Positions 15,232-23,886 are shown, counted from the stretch's first letter. The stretch is 64,000 bases of DNA from DATJFQ01 sp035495555 (GCA_035495555.1 DATJFQ010000047.1:1-64000), one strand, 5' to 3'. Numbers and translations are program-made. The notes: generated from the letters alone by a model not told the origin.

Positions 15232-17334
15232 GTGGCACCGGTAACCTCACGTCTTCCGGCGCCTATGCTTGCGACTCTGGCCGAGGCGCCGCTCGTCGAT
15301 CCGCGGCTCGTGTACGAGCCCAAGTACGACGGCATCCGCGCCATCGTGGAGGTCGCCCCAACCGCCGGCGGCGCAGCAGTCCGGATCTCGTCGAGGAACG
15401 GGAACGACAAGACACGCCAGTTTCCCGGCATCGTCAGCGCACTGAAGGACGCGGGACGCAGAATCGGCGTGCCGGTGATTCTCGATGGTGAAATCGTTGC
15501 GCTCGATGAAGCGCGCCGTCCCGCAGGGTTCCAGCGCCTTCAGGGCCGCATGCACCTCACCGGCGACGCCGACATACGACACCAGGACCGCGCACAGCCG
15601 GCTGCGCTGATCGTCTTCGATCTGCTGCGCGAAGGAGACGAAGACCTCTGCCGTCTTCCGCTGACGTCGCGCCGCGAACGCCTCGAGGCCGTCGTGTCGA
15701 GCACGTTCCCACGCGACGGGGACACGCTGCGAATCAGCGAGCAGGTGCGGGGCGACGCACGAGCGCTCGACGCGCGCGCGAGACACGAAGGCTGGGAGGG
15801 TCTCATCGCGAAGGAGGCACGCTCGACCTATCAGGCGGGCCGCCGCTCACCCGCGTGGCGCAAGATCAAGCTCGTTCACGAGCAGGAATTCGTGATCGGC
15901 GGATGGACCGAGCCCCGGCAGACCCGATCGTATTTCGGAGCGCTGCTGCTCGGCGTCTTTGACGGCGCCGATTTGATCTACGTCGGGCACACAGGAACCG
16001 GCTTCGACGGGAAGGAGCTGGCGCGCGTCTGGAAACTGCTGCAGCCGCGAGCGATTGAGCGGTCGCCGTTCTCGACAAAGTTCAAGACAAACGAGCCCGC
16101 GCACTGGGTTCGGCCGGATCTCGTCGCGCAGATCAAATTCACGGAGTGGACGGCGGATGGCAAGCTGCGCCATCCCGTGTATCTCGGGCTCCGCGACGAT
16201 AAGGCGGCGCGTGAGGTCGTGCGCGAGACGGGTTCGGCCCCGCAAAACACAGCGTCCTACACACCCACGTCTGCCCATCCAAAGCGGACCACGGCTGGCG
16301 CGCGATTCTCCCGAGGCCGCGACGGCGATGATGGATCAACGGAAGGTTCCGCGAATACACTTGGATCCGTACTGGATCAACTCCGCGCGCTCGAGGCCGC
16401 GCGCCGCGACGGCACGCTCGAGCTCCCCAACGGTGACCGCATCGGCGTCACGAACCTCGCGAAGCCCTTCTGGCCGGCCCTGAAACTCACGAAAGGCGAT
16501 CTGCTTCGCTACTACGTCGAGGTGTCGCCGTATCTGCTGCCTGCCGTAGCCGATCGCCCGCTCGTCATGAAGCGGTTTCCCAACGGCGTCGGTGGGGCGG
16601 CGTTTTATCAGCAACGCTCGCGCGCGGAGAAGCCGCCGCCGGGCGTGCGCATCGAGCGTCTGCCCGAGGGCCTCGATCCCATCGATCAGGGGAACGACTC
16701 GCTGCGCTTCGTGGGCGGTACGTTGACGACGCTGCTCTACATGACACAGCTCGCGGCCATCTCGCAGGATCCCTGGTTCTCGCGCGTCGATTCACCGCTG
16801 GACGCCGACTACGTCGCGATCGATCTCGATCCGACAGACGACGCGACGTTCGGCCGTGTGCTCGACGTCGCGCGATGGGTACGCGACGAGCTGGCGTCGA
16901 TGAAGGTGCCGTCCGCGCCAAAGACCTCCGGGTCGAGCGGCCTCCACATCTACATCCCGCTTCCGCCGCACACATCGTACGAATCGGGCATGCTCTTCTG
17001 CCAAATCGTCGCGACCGTCGTGGCGTCGCGTCACCCGGAAGCCGCGACGGTCGAGCGCACCGTCGCTCGCCGTCCGCGCGGCACCGTGTATGTCGATTTT
17101 CTGCAGAACATTCTCGGGAAGACGCTTGCAACGGCGTACAGCGCACGCGCGAGCGACTACGCGGGTGTGTCGACGCCGTTGACGTGGAACGAGGTCGATG
17201 AGGGCGTCGACCCTCGGGACTTGACGATCCGCACGGCGCCCCGGCGCTTCCGTGAGGTCGGGGATCTCTGGGCAACGCTTCGGGACAGCAGACCGGCGAA
17301 CCTCGAGGCGGTATTCAAAAAGTACGCACGCTGA
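15232..17334 (+). CDS. ligD: ATP-dependent DNA ligase D, ligase-polymerase form
   Basis: 700 residues. The ligase is at the N-terminus: nucleotidyl-accepting lysine in YEPKYDGIRA (K31), the NTase core up to LIAKEARSTYQAG, and an OB fold (about 215-330). A low-complexity linker (about 335-385) leads to the primase-like polymerase domain (about 400-690) with catalytic DLDP (D531, D533) and SGSSGLHIYIPL. The 3'-phosphoesterase domain found in Pseudomonas LigD is absent. With Ku this makes a two-component bacterial NHEJ pathway. The GTG start at 15232 has no Shine-Dalgarno sequence; an ATG at 15265 is an alternative. Confidence 0.95.
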   Translation: MAPVTSRLPAPMLATLAEAPLVDPRLVYEPKYDGIRAIVEVAPTAGGAAVRISSRNGNDKTRQFPGIVSALKDAGRRIGVPVILDGEIVALDEARRPAGFQRLQGRMHLTGDADIRHQDRAQPAALIVFDLLREGDEDLCRLPLTSRRERLEAVVSSTFPRDGDTLRISEQVRGDARALDARARHEGWEGLIAKEARSTYQAGRRSPAWRKIKLVHEQEFVIGGWTEPRQTRSYFGALLLGVFDGADLIYVGHTGTGFDGKELARVWKLLQPRAIERSPFSTKFKTNEPAHWVRPDLVAQIKFTEWTADGKLRHPVYLGLRDDKAAREVVRETGSAPQNTASYTPTSAHPKRTTAGARFSRGRDGDDGSTEGSANTLGSVLDQLRALEAARRDGTLELPNGDRIGVTNLAKPFWPALKLTKGDLLRYYVEVSPYLLPAVADRPLVMKRFPNGVGGAAFYQQRSRAEKPPPGVRIERLPEGLDPIDQGNDSLRFVGGTLTTLLYMTQLAAISQDPWFSRVDSPLDADYVAIDLDPTDDATFGRVLDVARWVRDELASMKVPSAPKTSGSSGLHIYIPLPPHTSYESGMLFCQIVATVVASRHPEAATVERTVARRPRGTVYVDFLQNILGKTLATAYSARASDYAGVSTPLTWNEVDEGVDPRDLTIRTAPRRFREVGDLWATLRDSRPANLEAVFKKYAR

Positions 17335-17356
17335 GGTCGCACGCCGTTAGCGACGA

Positions 17357-18448
17357 CTAACGGCTGTCGATGAGCTCGCGAAGCGACTCCCGCTCTTCCG
17401 GACTCAGCGGATCGTGCGGACGATGCGGCACGTCGCCGCTGCCGTTCCCGTTCCGCGAGGGGATCAGAGCAGCGCCGAGGACGAGCGCGGCAGCGGCAAG
17501 CGCGCCGCCGATCGTCGCGCCGCGATGCGTCGCGGCCCAGAGCTGCTCGCTGCGATCGATCGCGCGGTCGTCGAACACGCCGTGCGCGCCGTGATCGCCG
17601 GCGACGGGCGCCCACAGATTGTCTGGCCGGTTCGGATCCTCCGGCTCGTCCGTCTGCTGCGAGTCGTAGCCGGTGGCCGCGAGATACCGATCGAGCACGC
17701 CGGGCGCCAGGCGGTTGCCGATGATGGCCTCGACCGTCGGCATGCCCACCCAGAGCTCGCGCCGGCGATGATGTGCGGCCCAGTGGATTGCCTCGGCCGG
17801 CACCTCGGGCTGAAAGATCGGCGGCACGGGCTGCGCCTTCCTGGGCAGGCGGCTCTTCACCCAGCGGAACTGCGGTGTGTTCGCCGCCGGCAACTGCACC
17901 ATGCAGACGTGAATACCGCTCTCCTCGTGAATCAGCTCGGCGCGCAGTGAATCCATGAATCCCTGAATCGCGTGCTTGGCCGCGCAGTACGCCGACTGCA
18001 GCGGGATGCCGCGATACGCGAGCGCGGAGCCGACCTGGACAATCGAACCGCGGTTGCGCGGGCGCATGCGGTGCAGCGCCGCCAGCGTGCCGTGGACGAC
18101 GCCGAGGTACGTGACGTCCGTGACGCGCTTGTACTCCTCCGGCTTCATCTCCCGCACCGGTGAGAACACCGAGGCCATGGCGTTGTTCACCCAGACGTCG
18201 ATCGGGCCGAACTCGCGTTCGACTTGTGTGGCTGCCGCGTCGACCTGCTCCCATTCGGCGACATCGGTGGGCAGGACGAGCGCGCGGCCGCCCGCCTCTT
18301 CCACCTCCCGACGGGCGCCCTCGAGTCCGTCGCGTCCGCGCGCGAGCAGACCGATCCAGGCGCCATCGCGCGCGAACCGCCGCACGACGGCGCGACCGAC
18401 GCCTGCGGAGGCGCCGGTCACGACGACGACTTCAGGCCGCTTCGTCAG
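17357..18448 (-). CDS. SDR family oxidoreductase with C-terminal membrane anchor; probable CTG start
   Basis: About 363 residues if translation starts at CTG 18448, giving LTKRPEVVVVTGASAGVGRA, a complete first Rossmann strand and TGxxxGxG motif. The first conventional start, GTG 18421, would delete that strand. The active site is present (SAYCAAKHA for YxxxK, and NNAMA for NNAG). After the fold (about 260) comes a hydrophilic stretch and a hydrophobic segment (TIGGALAAAALVLGAALI), then a charged tail, which suggests membrane association. The CTG overlaps the TGA of the preceding 49-residue gene (CTGA), so translation is probably coupled. The substrate is unknown. Confidence 0.85.
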   Translation of the reverse strand: MTKRPEVVVVTGASAGVGRAVVRRFARDGAWIGLLARGRDGLEGARREVEEAGGRALVLPTDVAEWEQVDAAATQVEREFGPIDVWVNNAMASVFSPVREMKPEEYKRVTDVTYLGVVHGTLAALHRMRPRNRGSIVQVGSALAYRGIPLQSAYCAAKHAIQGFMDSLRAELIHEESGIHVCMVQLPAANTPQFRWVKSRLPRKAQPVPPIFQPEVPAEAIHWAAHHRRRELWVGMPTVEAIIGNRLAPGVLDRYLAATGYDSQQTDEPEDPNRPDNLWAPVAGDHGAHGVFDDRAIDRSEQLWAATHRGATIGGALAAAALVLGAALIPSRNGNGSGDVPHRPHDPLSPEERESLRELIDSR

Positions 18449-18594
18449 AACGTGCCTTCCTGTTCGTCTTCTTCGTCGGTGTCATCGAGGTCGTCGGAAT
18501 CCTCGAAGTCCTCGTCCGCTTCTTCGTCGCCCACGCCGCGGATCCGTTCCTCGTCCAGCGCGTCTGCGTCGGTCGTTCCTTTGCGATCAGCCAT
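18445..18594 (-). CDS. Very acidic 49-residue protein
   Basis: ATG 18594 to TGA 18445. Of 49 residues 24 are Asp or Glu and only four are basic (core EEADEDFEDSDDLDDTDEED). No fold or family is recognised; it is probably disordered. Reality is supported by a strong Shine-Dalgarno sequence, GAAGGAGG with about 10 nt spacing, and by coupling to the SDR gene through a CTGA overlap. It is divergent from the [2Fe-2S] protein. Acidic micro-proteins may act as partners of basic proteins, metal buffers or leader peptides, but nothing here decides. Confidence 0.7.
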   Translation of the reverse strand: MADRKGTTDADALDEERIRGVGDEEADEDFEDSDDLDDTDEEDEQEGTF

Positions 18595-18642
18595 GTGGCG
18601 GTGTCCTCCTTCGCGGGGTCGAATGGAGCAAAGCGGGTGCCG

Positions 18643-18648
18643 TAGAAT
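18643..18648 (+). promoter_or_regulatory. -10 box TAGAAT of the [2Fe-2S] protein gene
   Basis: TAGAAT is 6 nt before the ATG at 18655, so transcription should start at the A of the start codon. It is the same hexamer as in front of the GAF kinase and proline-racemase-family genes. Confidence 0.5.
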
Positions 18649-18654
18649 CGAGAG

Positions 18655-19020
18655 ATGGGCTCATCGAAGCCGAAGCGCACGATCGCCGAGTCGGTCGCGC
18701 TCTTCGGGATCGGCAAACTGTCGCGCCACATGTTCCTGTGTGCAGGACCCGACTGCACGGACCCCGAATCAGGTGAAGCGACGTGGAATTACGTGAAACG
18801 GCGCATGAAGGAGCTGAACCTGTCCGGGCCCGACGGGCCGTGCTATCGGACCAGGTGCGCCTGCCTCCGCATCTGCACGAACGGGCCGATCTGCCTCGTG
18901 TATCCCGAAGGGACCTGGTATCACAGCGTGACACCTGAGAATGCGGAGCGCATCATTCAGGAACACCTCATCGGCGGGCGCGTCGTGGAAGAGCTCTGCT
19001 TCGCGAAGAACGAACTGTAG
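18655..19020 (+). CDS. Thioredoxin-like [2Fe-2S] ferredoxin
   Basis: 121 residues. Cysteines are arranged as FLCAGPDC, then CYRTRCACLRICTNGPICLVYPEG. The last part gives the ICTNGP-C pattern seen in NuoE-type and Shethna-type (cyanobacterial/Azotobacter) [2Fe-2S] proteins with a thioredoxin fold. The C-terminus (WYHSVTPENAERIIQEHLIGG) is also typical. It probably carries single electrons for an unidentified redox partner. The gene is monocistronic and divergent from the acidic protein/SDR pair, and it faces a hairpin at 19023. Confidence 0.88.
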   Translation: MGSSKPKRTIAESVALFGIGKLSRHMFLCAGPDCTDPESGEATWNYVKRRMKELNLSGPDGPCYRTRCACLRICTNGPICLVYPEGTWYHSVTPENAERIIQEHLIGGRVVEELCFAKNEL

Positions 19021-19022
19021 CG

Positions 19023-19039
19023 CGGCGGCTTCGCCGCCG
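19023..19039. terminator. GC hairpin between convergent genes
   Basis: CGGCGGC and GCCGCCG form a perfect 7-bp stem around a TTC loop, 3 bp after the [2Fe-2S] gene and 41 bp before the end of the convergent permease gene. There is no T tract, so its strength as a terminator is uncertain. Confidence 0.5.
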
Positions 19040-19080
19040 GGTGCTGGGGGCTTGCGGGCCTCGGACGGGTGCTGGGCGGA

Positions 19081-21759
19081 TTAATGGTTCAGCGCGTCGA
19101 CGGGGTTCAGCGACAGGATGCGCCTTGCAGGCAGGTAACTCGCAGCCGCGGCGGTTATCAACAGCACGAGGACAACCGACCCGTAGGTCAGCGGATCGAG
19201 CGGCGTCACGCCGAACAGCAACGCCGAGATCAGCCGATTCAGCACAGCGGCCACGACGAGACCCGCTGGAATCGCGAATGCCGCCAGCAGCAGTCCCCAC
19301 CGCACGAACGCGAGGACCAGCGCGCCCGGCTGTCCCCCGAGCGCCACGCGTATACCGAGCTCGCGCATTCGGCGCGAAACGGAGTACGACACGACGCCGT
19401 ACACCCCAACCAGCGCAAGCAGGAGCGCCATCGCGCTCGCCGCGAAGAGCGTCGTCATCGTGAAGGACGTCTGCGCCATTGAGTGGACGTAGATCTCCTC
19501 CATCGACTGGACGCCAGCGATGGCGAGGTCGGCGCGGACGGACCAGACGGCTCGCTCGACGTCGCCGAGCAGCGAGGCCGTGCCGGAACGAGGCGTCCGG
19601 ACCACCAGGGTGATGTTCCGGGCGATATACGAGCGGTTTGCGCGATAAGGATTCTCCTCGTAGGCCGGCCAGTAGACGATCGCCGGCGACGGCTTCCCCG
19701 CTCCGTTTTCGCGCACGTCTTCCACCACGCCGACGACGACATGCCACGGCGCCCCGGGGAGCGTCTGGATTTTCCGGCCGATCGCCGCCTGCGCGCCGCC
19801 CCACAGCTCACGTGCGAGATTCTCCGAGACGAGAACGACGCGGCTCCCGGCGTTGAGATCTCCCCAGGACAGATCGCGTCCGGCGATCAACGCGGTACCA
19901 ACAGCGTGAAAATAGCCGGGAGAGATCATCTTGAACAGCCGGAGCGGCGGCATGTCGGACTGCGACAGGCGGCCCCCTTCGGGCACGATGACGTCCCAGT
20001 CGGGCAACGTGCCTGCCATGGGAATCGTCGTCGCGAACCCGACCGATTCCACGCCCGCCACGGCCTTGATCCGGTCGACGATGTCGTGTTCGAGAACAGC
20101 CACGCGGCGATCGTCCGGCACGAGCACATCCGGTATCGCGATCCGCAGCGTGAGCTGATGCGCGGGATCGGTGAACCCGGGCCGGACCCCGTGCAGGGCA
20201 CGGAACGTCCGGAACATCAGACCTGAACTCCCAAGCAGCACGAGCGCCATCGCGAGCTGCGCCACGATCAACAGGTTCCGCCCGCGCTGCCGGATCCGGC
20301 TGTCGGTCGTCGTCCGGGTCGCGCCGGCGGCAACGTCCGTCAGCGACGGCATGGCACGCAGTGCAGGGATCACGCTGATGGCGAGCGCCGCGAGTACGCC
20401 GGCCCCCGCTGCAAACGCGAGTTCGCGGACCCCAAGCGCGATCTCCCCTGCACGCGGCAGCTCGGAGGGCGCGAAGGCCGCGAGCACACGCACGCAACAC
20501 GCGCTTGCGAATGCCCCGATCGCCGCGGCCGTTGCCGCCAGCAGCAGCATCTCGACCGCCAGCGCACGGACGATTCGCGCGCGCCCCGCTCCAAGCGCAA
20601 CGCGCACCGACAGCTCGTGCTGACGCTCATCCCGTCGCACGAGCACCAGCGTGGCCACGTTGGCGCACGCGATGAGGAGCACGATTCCCGCAGTGGCCAT
20701 CAACACGCGGAGGGCCGAATCGACGCTGCCGACGATGTCGGTTTTGAGCGGGCGGATCGCAGGAGTGATCCGCCACGCCTCGTACACGTGCGGATCGACG
20801 CCCGCTGGCGCGGGCCATGAGGTCATCCAGAGAGGCAGCATGCGCGCCAGGTCCGCGTCGGCCTGCTGGATCGTCACGCCCGGCTCGAGTCTCGCGATCC
20901 CCTGCCACCCGAATCCCGGAAGCTGTGCGCGGCTGCGATCGAAGCGAATCGGCAGAATCAGATCGGGATGCGCATCGGCCAGCGTAAAACGCGGCGGCAT
21001 CACGCCGACGACGAGCCGCGGCGCGGCGTCGACGGTGAGCAGGCTCCCGATAGCACGCGGGTCACCGCCGAACCGCCGCTGCCAGTATCCGTACGACAGG
21101 ATCGCCGTCTGTTGTGTCCCGGGCTGCTGGTCGGCCGCATTCAGCAGCCGTCCCGCGAACGGCGCCACGCCGAGCGCCTGCAGGACGCCATCGCTCACAA
21201 CGGCGACGCGCACTTCTTCGGGCTCTCCGTGTCCCGTGATCGTCGCCGTCTCGCTTCCCCACACGCCGAACGCGTCGAACACGCGGTTCTGCTCGGCATA
21301 CGTGAAGTACATCGAATCCGACAGACGAAGGTCGCCGGAGACGTCGGCCAGTCCTGGCGCGCCGGGCGCCGCGTTCCAGACCGCGACGACGCGGCCCGCA
21401 TCCGGATATGGCAGCGGCGCGAGCAGCACCCCGTCGATCACGGCAAACACGGTCGTCGCCGCCGCAATGCCGAGGGCGAGCGTGACGATGGTGATGAGGG
21501 CGAAGGTCGGCGAGCGTCGGAGCGCGCGCAGCCCCTGACGCACATCGCGGGCGATCCCGTCGAGCACGGGCAGGCCGCGCTGATCGCGGAGCGACTCCAG
21601 CGCAGGAGCGATCTCCACGCGCCTTGCTGTCGGCCGTCCAGCGTCCTCTGCGAGCGCGATGTGCGCGCGGAGTTCCGCCTCGAGATCCGAGTCGGACCGG
21701 TCCGGGCGCCAGAACCCGGCGGCGCGCGCGAGCCACTCGCGAAGCAGGTCCATCGGCAT
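19081..21759 (-). CDS. ADOP-type ABC transporter permease (MacB/FtsX fold)
   Basis: 892 residues. An N-terminal prefix (about 1-80, ELRAHIALAEDAGRPTARR, then DVRQGLRALRRSPTF) is followed by two MacB_PCD/FtsX modules. The first has a helix at about 85-110 (FALITIVTLALGIAAATTVF), a periplasmic domain and three helices near 340-450. The second starts near 495 and ends with SLNPVDALNH. This duplicated architecture is the acidobacterial duplicated orphan permease, which lacks its own ATPase gene. It follows a PadR regulator by 6 bp in one operon. Such permeases are presumed to export small molecules or act in mechanotransmission; the substrate is unknown. Confidence 0.93.
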   Translation of the reverse strand: MPMDLLREWLARAAGFWRPDRSDSDLEAELRAHIALAEDAGRPTARRVEIAPALESLRDQRGLPVLDGIARDVRQGLRALRRSPTFALITIVTLALGIAAATTVFAVIDGVLLAPLPYPDAGRVVAVWNAAPGAPGLADVSGDLRLSDSMYFTYAEQNRVFDAFGVWGSETATITGHGEPEEVRVAVVSDGVLQALGVAPFAGRLLNAADQQPGTQQTAILSYGYWQRRFGGDPRAIGSLLTVDAAPRLVVGVMPPRFTLADAHPDLILPIRFDRSRAQLPGFGWQGIARLEPGVTIQQADADLARMLPLWMTSWPAPAGVDPHVYEAWRITPAIRPLKTDIVGSVDSALRVLMATAGIVLLIACANVATLVLVRRDERQHELSVRVALGAGRARIVRALAVEMLLLAATAAAIGAFASACCVRVLAAFAPSELPRAGEIALGVRELAFAAGAGVLAALAISVIPALRAMPSLTDVAAGATRTTTDSRIRQRGRNLLIVAQLAMALVLLGSSGLMFRTFRALHGVRPGFTDPAHQLTLRIAIPDVLVPDDRRVAVLEHDIVDRIKAVAGVESVGFATTIPMAGTLPDWDVIVPEGGRLSQSDMPPLRLFKMISPGYFHAVGTALIAGRDLSWGDLNAGSRVVLVSENLARELWGGAQAAIGRKIQTLPGAPWHVVVGVVEDVRENGAGKPSPAIVYWPAYEENPYRANRSYIARNITLVVRTPRSGTASLLGDVERAVWSVRADLAIAGVQSMEEIYVHSMAQTSFTMTTLFAASAMALLLALVGVYGVVSYSVSRRMRELGIRVALGGQPGALVLAFVRWGLLLAAFAIPAGLVVAAVLNRLISALLFGVTPLDPLTYGSVVLVLLITAAAASYLPARRILSLNPVDALNH

Positions 21760-21765
21760 CGGCGC

Positions 21766-22113
21766 TCAGTCCCCAGCGTTCAGCAGCGCGTGCATGATGG
21801 CGGTCATGCGGTCCCACTCCGCTTTTTCTTCCGTCAGCCGGCGGCGGCCCGCGCGCGTGAGCGCGTAGTAGCGGGCGCGCCGATTGTTGTCCGTCGTCCC
21901 CCAGGTGCCCCGGACGAGTCCACGCTGCTCGAGCCGCATCAGCGCCGGATACAGCGTGCCCATGTTCAGGCGGATCGAACCGGCCGAGACCTGCTCCAGA
22001 CGCGCGGCGACGGCGTACCCGTGCTGCGGCCCCATCGTCGCGAGGGTCTGGAGGACCATCAGGTCGAGCGTCCCCTGGAGGACGCCGGCCTTCGGCGCGC
22101 GTTCATTAGACAT
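21766..22113 (-). CDS. PadR family transcriptional regulator
   Basis: 115 residues: GTLDLMVLQTLATMGPQHGYAVAARL, MGTLYPALMRLEQRGLV and ARYYALTRAGRRRL are textbook PadR winged-helix segments. A C-terminal helix follows for dimerisation. It is the first gene of a two-gene operon with the ADOP permease, the usual acidobacterial pairing. The start codon is embedded in a GGATGTC half-site and sits 8 nt after a -10 box, so autorepression and leaderless translation are likely. Confidence 0.93.
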   Translation of the reverse strand: MSNERAPKAGVLQGTLDLMVLQTLATMGPQHGYAVAARLEQVSAGSIRLNMGTLYPALMRLEQRGLVRGTWGTTDNNRRARYYALTRAGRRRLTEEKAEWDRMTAIMHALLNAGD

Positions 22114-22150
22114 CCAAATGCACTATGCGCCGGTCCCATTGGGATGTCAA
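22110..22150 (-). promoter_or_regulatory. Promoter and probable operator of the PadR-ADOP operon
   Basis: Read on the minus strand, TTGACA (22150-22145), a 17-bp spacer and CATAGT (22127-22122) form a near-consensus sigma-70 promoter. The ATG at 22113 follows the -10 box by 8 nt. GACATCC overlaps the -35 box, and GGATGTC overlaps the start codon. These inverted 7-bp half-sites fit a PadR operator that would block the whole promoter. TGCATTTG is also present twice as a direct repeat. Confidence 0.65.
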
Positions 22151-22216
22151 ATGCAGAAGACCCGGTCCCCTTCGCATGTGCGGAGGCGAAGTGGTCGCCG
22201 AAGGCCGCAACTGAGG

Positions 22217-22254
22217 GCGGGCTGTTGCCGAGGGGTGCTTCGGCAACAACCCGC
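22217..22254. terminator. Hairpin downstream of the HAF-repeat gene
   Basis: GCGGGCTGTTGCCGA and TCGGCAACAACCCGC form a 15-bp stem with one mismatch and an 8-nt loop. It lies 44 bp past the stop codon of the minus-strand HAF-repeat gene. No T run follows, but stem strength suggests termination or mRNA 3'-end protection. Confidence 0.55.
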
Positions 22255-22297
22255 TGCAAGGAGGAAGAGACCCCGAGACTGAATGGCGGACTCCCGT

Positions 22298-23587
22298 TCA
22301 GCGCACCTGACTCCGTAACAGCCTGCGCACACTCTCCGGCAGAACCGGGGGTTTGATGGCGCCTCGCGCCGCACGACCGACGCCGTTGACCGGCGACAGC
22401 ACGACCGCGTGAATCTCGAACGTCTGGAGGTTGACAGCCGTCACGGCAATCTCGCCTGCCGCGCTGATTCCTCCGGGGCTGATGAGGTACCACGGCGAAT
22501 CCGCGGGAACCCACGCGTTCAAATCGACGGGCGCCGTATTCGTGTTGGCCCACAAGATCGCACGCTGGTTGAATTGCGAGTCGATGGAGAAGCCGGCGAT
22601 CTGGCCGCGGTCGTTGATGTTGTTGCAGCACGGGACGGCGGTCACGAATGCGTCCGAAGGATAGGTTCCGAGGTCCTGCAGCCCGGTGCCGTTCCAGACG
22701 GACGCGTGAACGGTGCCGTCGAGCATCACGGAGTTCACCGTGATCTGCGCCTGATTGTTGATGGCTGTGGCCACGTTGTCACCCGCTCCTCCAGTCGGGC
22801 TGCCGAGGTCGTGAGGCGTGCCGCTCGCGTCCCAGATCACGGCGTGTGGCGCACTTGGCGGCAGGAAGGGCGGCAGCGTGACGTTCGAACACAGTCCCGA
22901 GAAGCCGGCGACCTGGCCGTTGTCGTTGTTCGTGAACGCGAACGAAACCGTGTCGCCGGACAACGGACGGAGCGGCGTCGGTTCGCCAGCCGCGGTCCAT
23001 TTCACCGCTTCGAAGAGGTGGACCTGGAACGGCGTCGCGCAGGTTGCGTCCAACGCACCGATTTCGGAGGCGCCAACCGCCTCCCCTCGGCTGTTGGTGA
23101 AGAACGCTTCGGCGTTGTTGCCGCCCGGCAGCGTTCGAAGCGGCGTCAACAGCCCCAGCCGCGAGATCGCCGGCAGGCACTGACGGTGCGTGCCGAACTC
23201 GCAGAAGTCCTGTCCGTCGGGATCGGCATTCGCCGTTTCAGAGATCATGACGACGCTCCCGTCCGGCGCAGCCGCCGCACCCTGACTGCTGCAATCCGGA
23301 CACGCGCCGTCGCCCAGCGTGCCGAGATTGATCAGCGGGCCGCCGTACCAAAGAAACGCCGTCTGGGCGAAGAGATCGTTCTGCCCCGGCGTATTCGCTC
23401 CGCCGGTCACCATGCCCGAGCGGTTCATCGAATACGCGAAGCTGTTTGCGCCACCCAGGGTACCGAGGTCCGTTACGACGTAGCGGGCAGTCGCGCCCTG
23501 TGCGCGCGCCGGTGTTCCGGCCGGCAGCCCAATCGTCACAAGCATCCCTGACAACACCGCCGACATCCGCAGCAAGCTGCTCTTCAT
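22298..23587 (-). CDS. Exported HAF-repeat protein
   Basis: 429 residues from ATG 23587, which is preceded by AAAGAGGAG. The N-terminal MKSSLLRMSAVLSGMLVTIG with a later ARAQ is a signal peptide. The rest consists of repeats of the HAF type: DLGTLGG, AFLWYGGPLINLGTLG, NDNGQVAGFSG, AVIWDASGTPHDLG, NDRGQIAGFSI and AILWANTNTAPVDLN. They alternate 'title/value' strands with 'neglect/update' loops as in beta-propeller-like extracellular proteins. Function is unknown. The gene starts 2 bp after the stop of the small Cys-containing gene, whose last codons carry its Shine-Dalgarno sequence. Confidence 0.85.
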   Translation of the reverse strand: MKSSLLRMSAVLSGMLVTIGLPAGTPARAQGATARYVVTDLGTLGGANSFAYSMNRSGMVTGGANTPGQNDLFAQTAFLWYGGPLINLGTLGDGACPDCSSQGAAAAPDGSVVMISETANADPDGQDFCEFGTHRQCLPAISRLGLLTPLRTLPGGNNAEAFFTNSRGEAVGASEIGALDATCATPFQVHLFEAVKWTAAGEPTPLRPLSGDTVSFAFTNNDNGQVAGFSGLCSNVTLPPFLPPSAPHAVIWDASGTPHDLGSPTGGAGDNVATAINNQAQITVNSVMLDGTVHASVWNGTGLQDLGTYPSDAFVTAVPCCNNINDRGQIAGFSIDSQFNQRAILWANTNTAPVDLNAWVPADSPWYLISPGGISAAGEIAVTAVNLQTFEIHAVVLSPVNGVGRAARGAIKPPVLPESVRRLLRSQVR

Positions 23588-23589
23588 GT

Positions 23590-23886
23590 TCACTCCTCTT
23601 TGTGACGGCGTCGATCGACGCCAGTCGGTTTCTCTCTCCGCAGCCGGGCCAGCAGCGAGCTGACGCAAATCAGCGTCGACCCGTCGGGTCCCGCAGAGCG
23701 GTGCACCTCTTCGGCACCCAGCCAGTCCGAGGCGGCACCGGCGTCCGCTCCGAGGATCGCGTTCGTGTTTTCCAGCGCGATCAGTTCGGCGTCAGCGGAA
23801 CACCGGTCGCACCAGCCGCGGGCACGCCGCGCGTGCACGATCAACAAAGAGCGGGTCTCAATCGTGATCGTCACCTGCTTGGCCAT
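23590..23886 (-). CDS. Small CxxC protein with excisionase-like helix-turn-helix
   Basis: 98 residues from ATG 23886 (GGGAG eight bases upstream). It begins MAKQVTITIETRSLLIVHAR, then WCDRCSADAELIALENTNAILGAD, then a segment ending GPDGSTLICVSSLLARL. From memory this resembles short acidobacterial proteins that combine a beta-rich CxxC start with a degenerate MerR/excisionase-like HTH (here about residues 45-75). I cannot show DNA binding from sequence. It is translationally coupled to the HAF-repeat gene and divergent from a winged-helix/TPR regulator, so a local regulatory role is an inference. Confidence 0.65.
   Translation of the reverse strand: MAKQVTITIETRSLLIVHARRARGWCDRCSADAELIALENTNAILGADAGAASDWLGAEEVHRSAGPDGSTLICVSSLLARLRREKPTGVDRRRHKEE

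Noticed and set aside
13754..15250. A single 498-residue minus-strand ORF covering the M56 peptidase and the blaI region
   Set aside because: Its first two thirds run antiphase through blaI and a family-A repeat. The peptidase starts at 14698 with the standard ATGA overlap.
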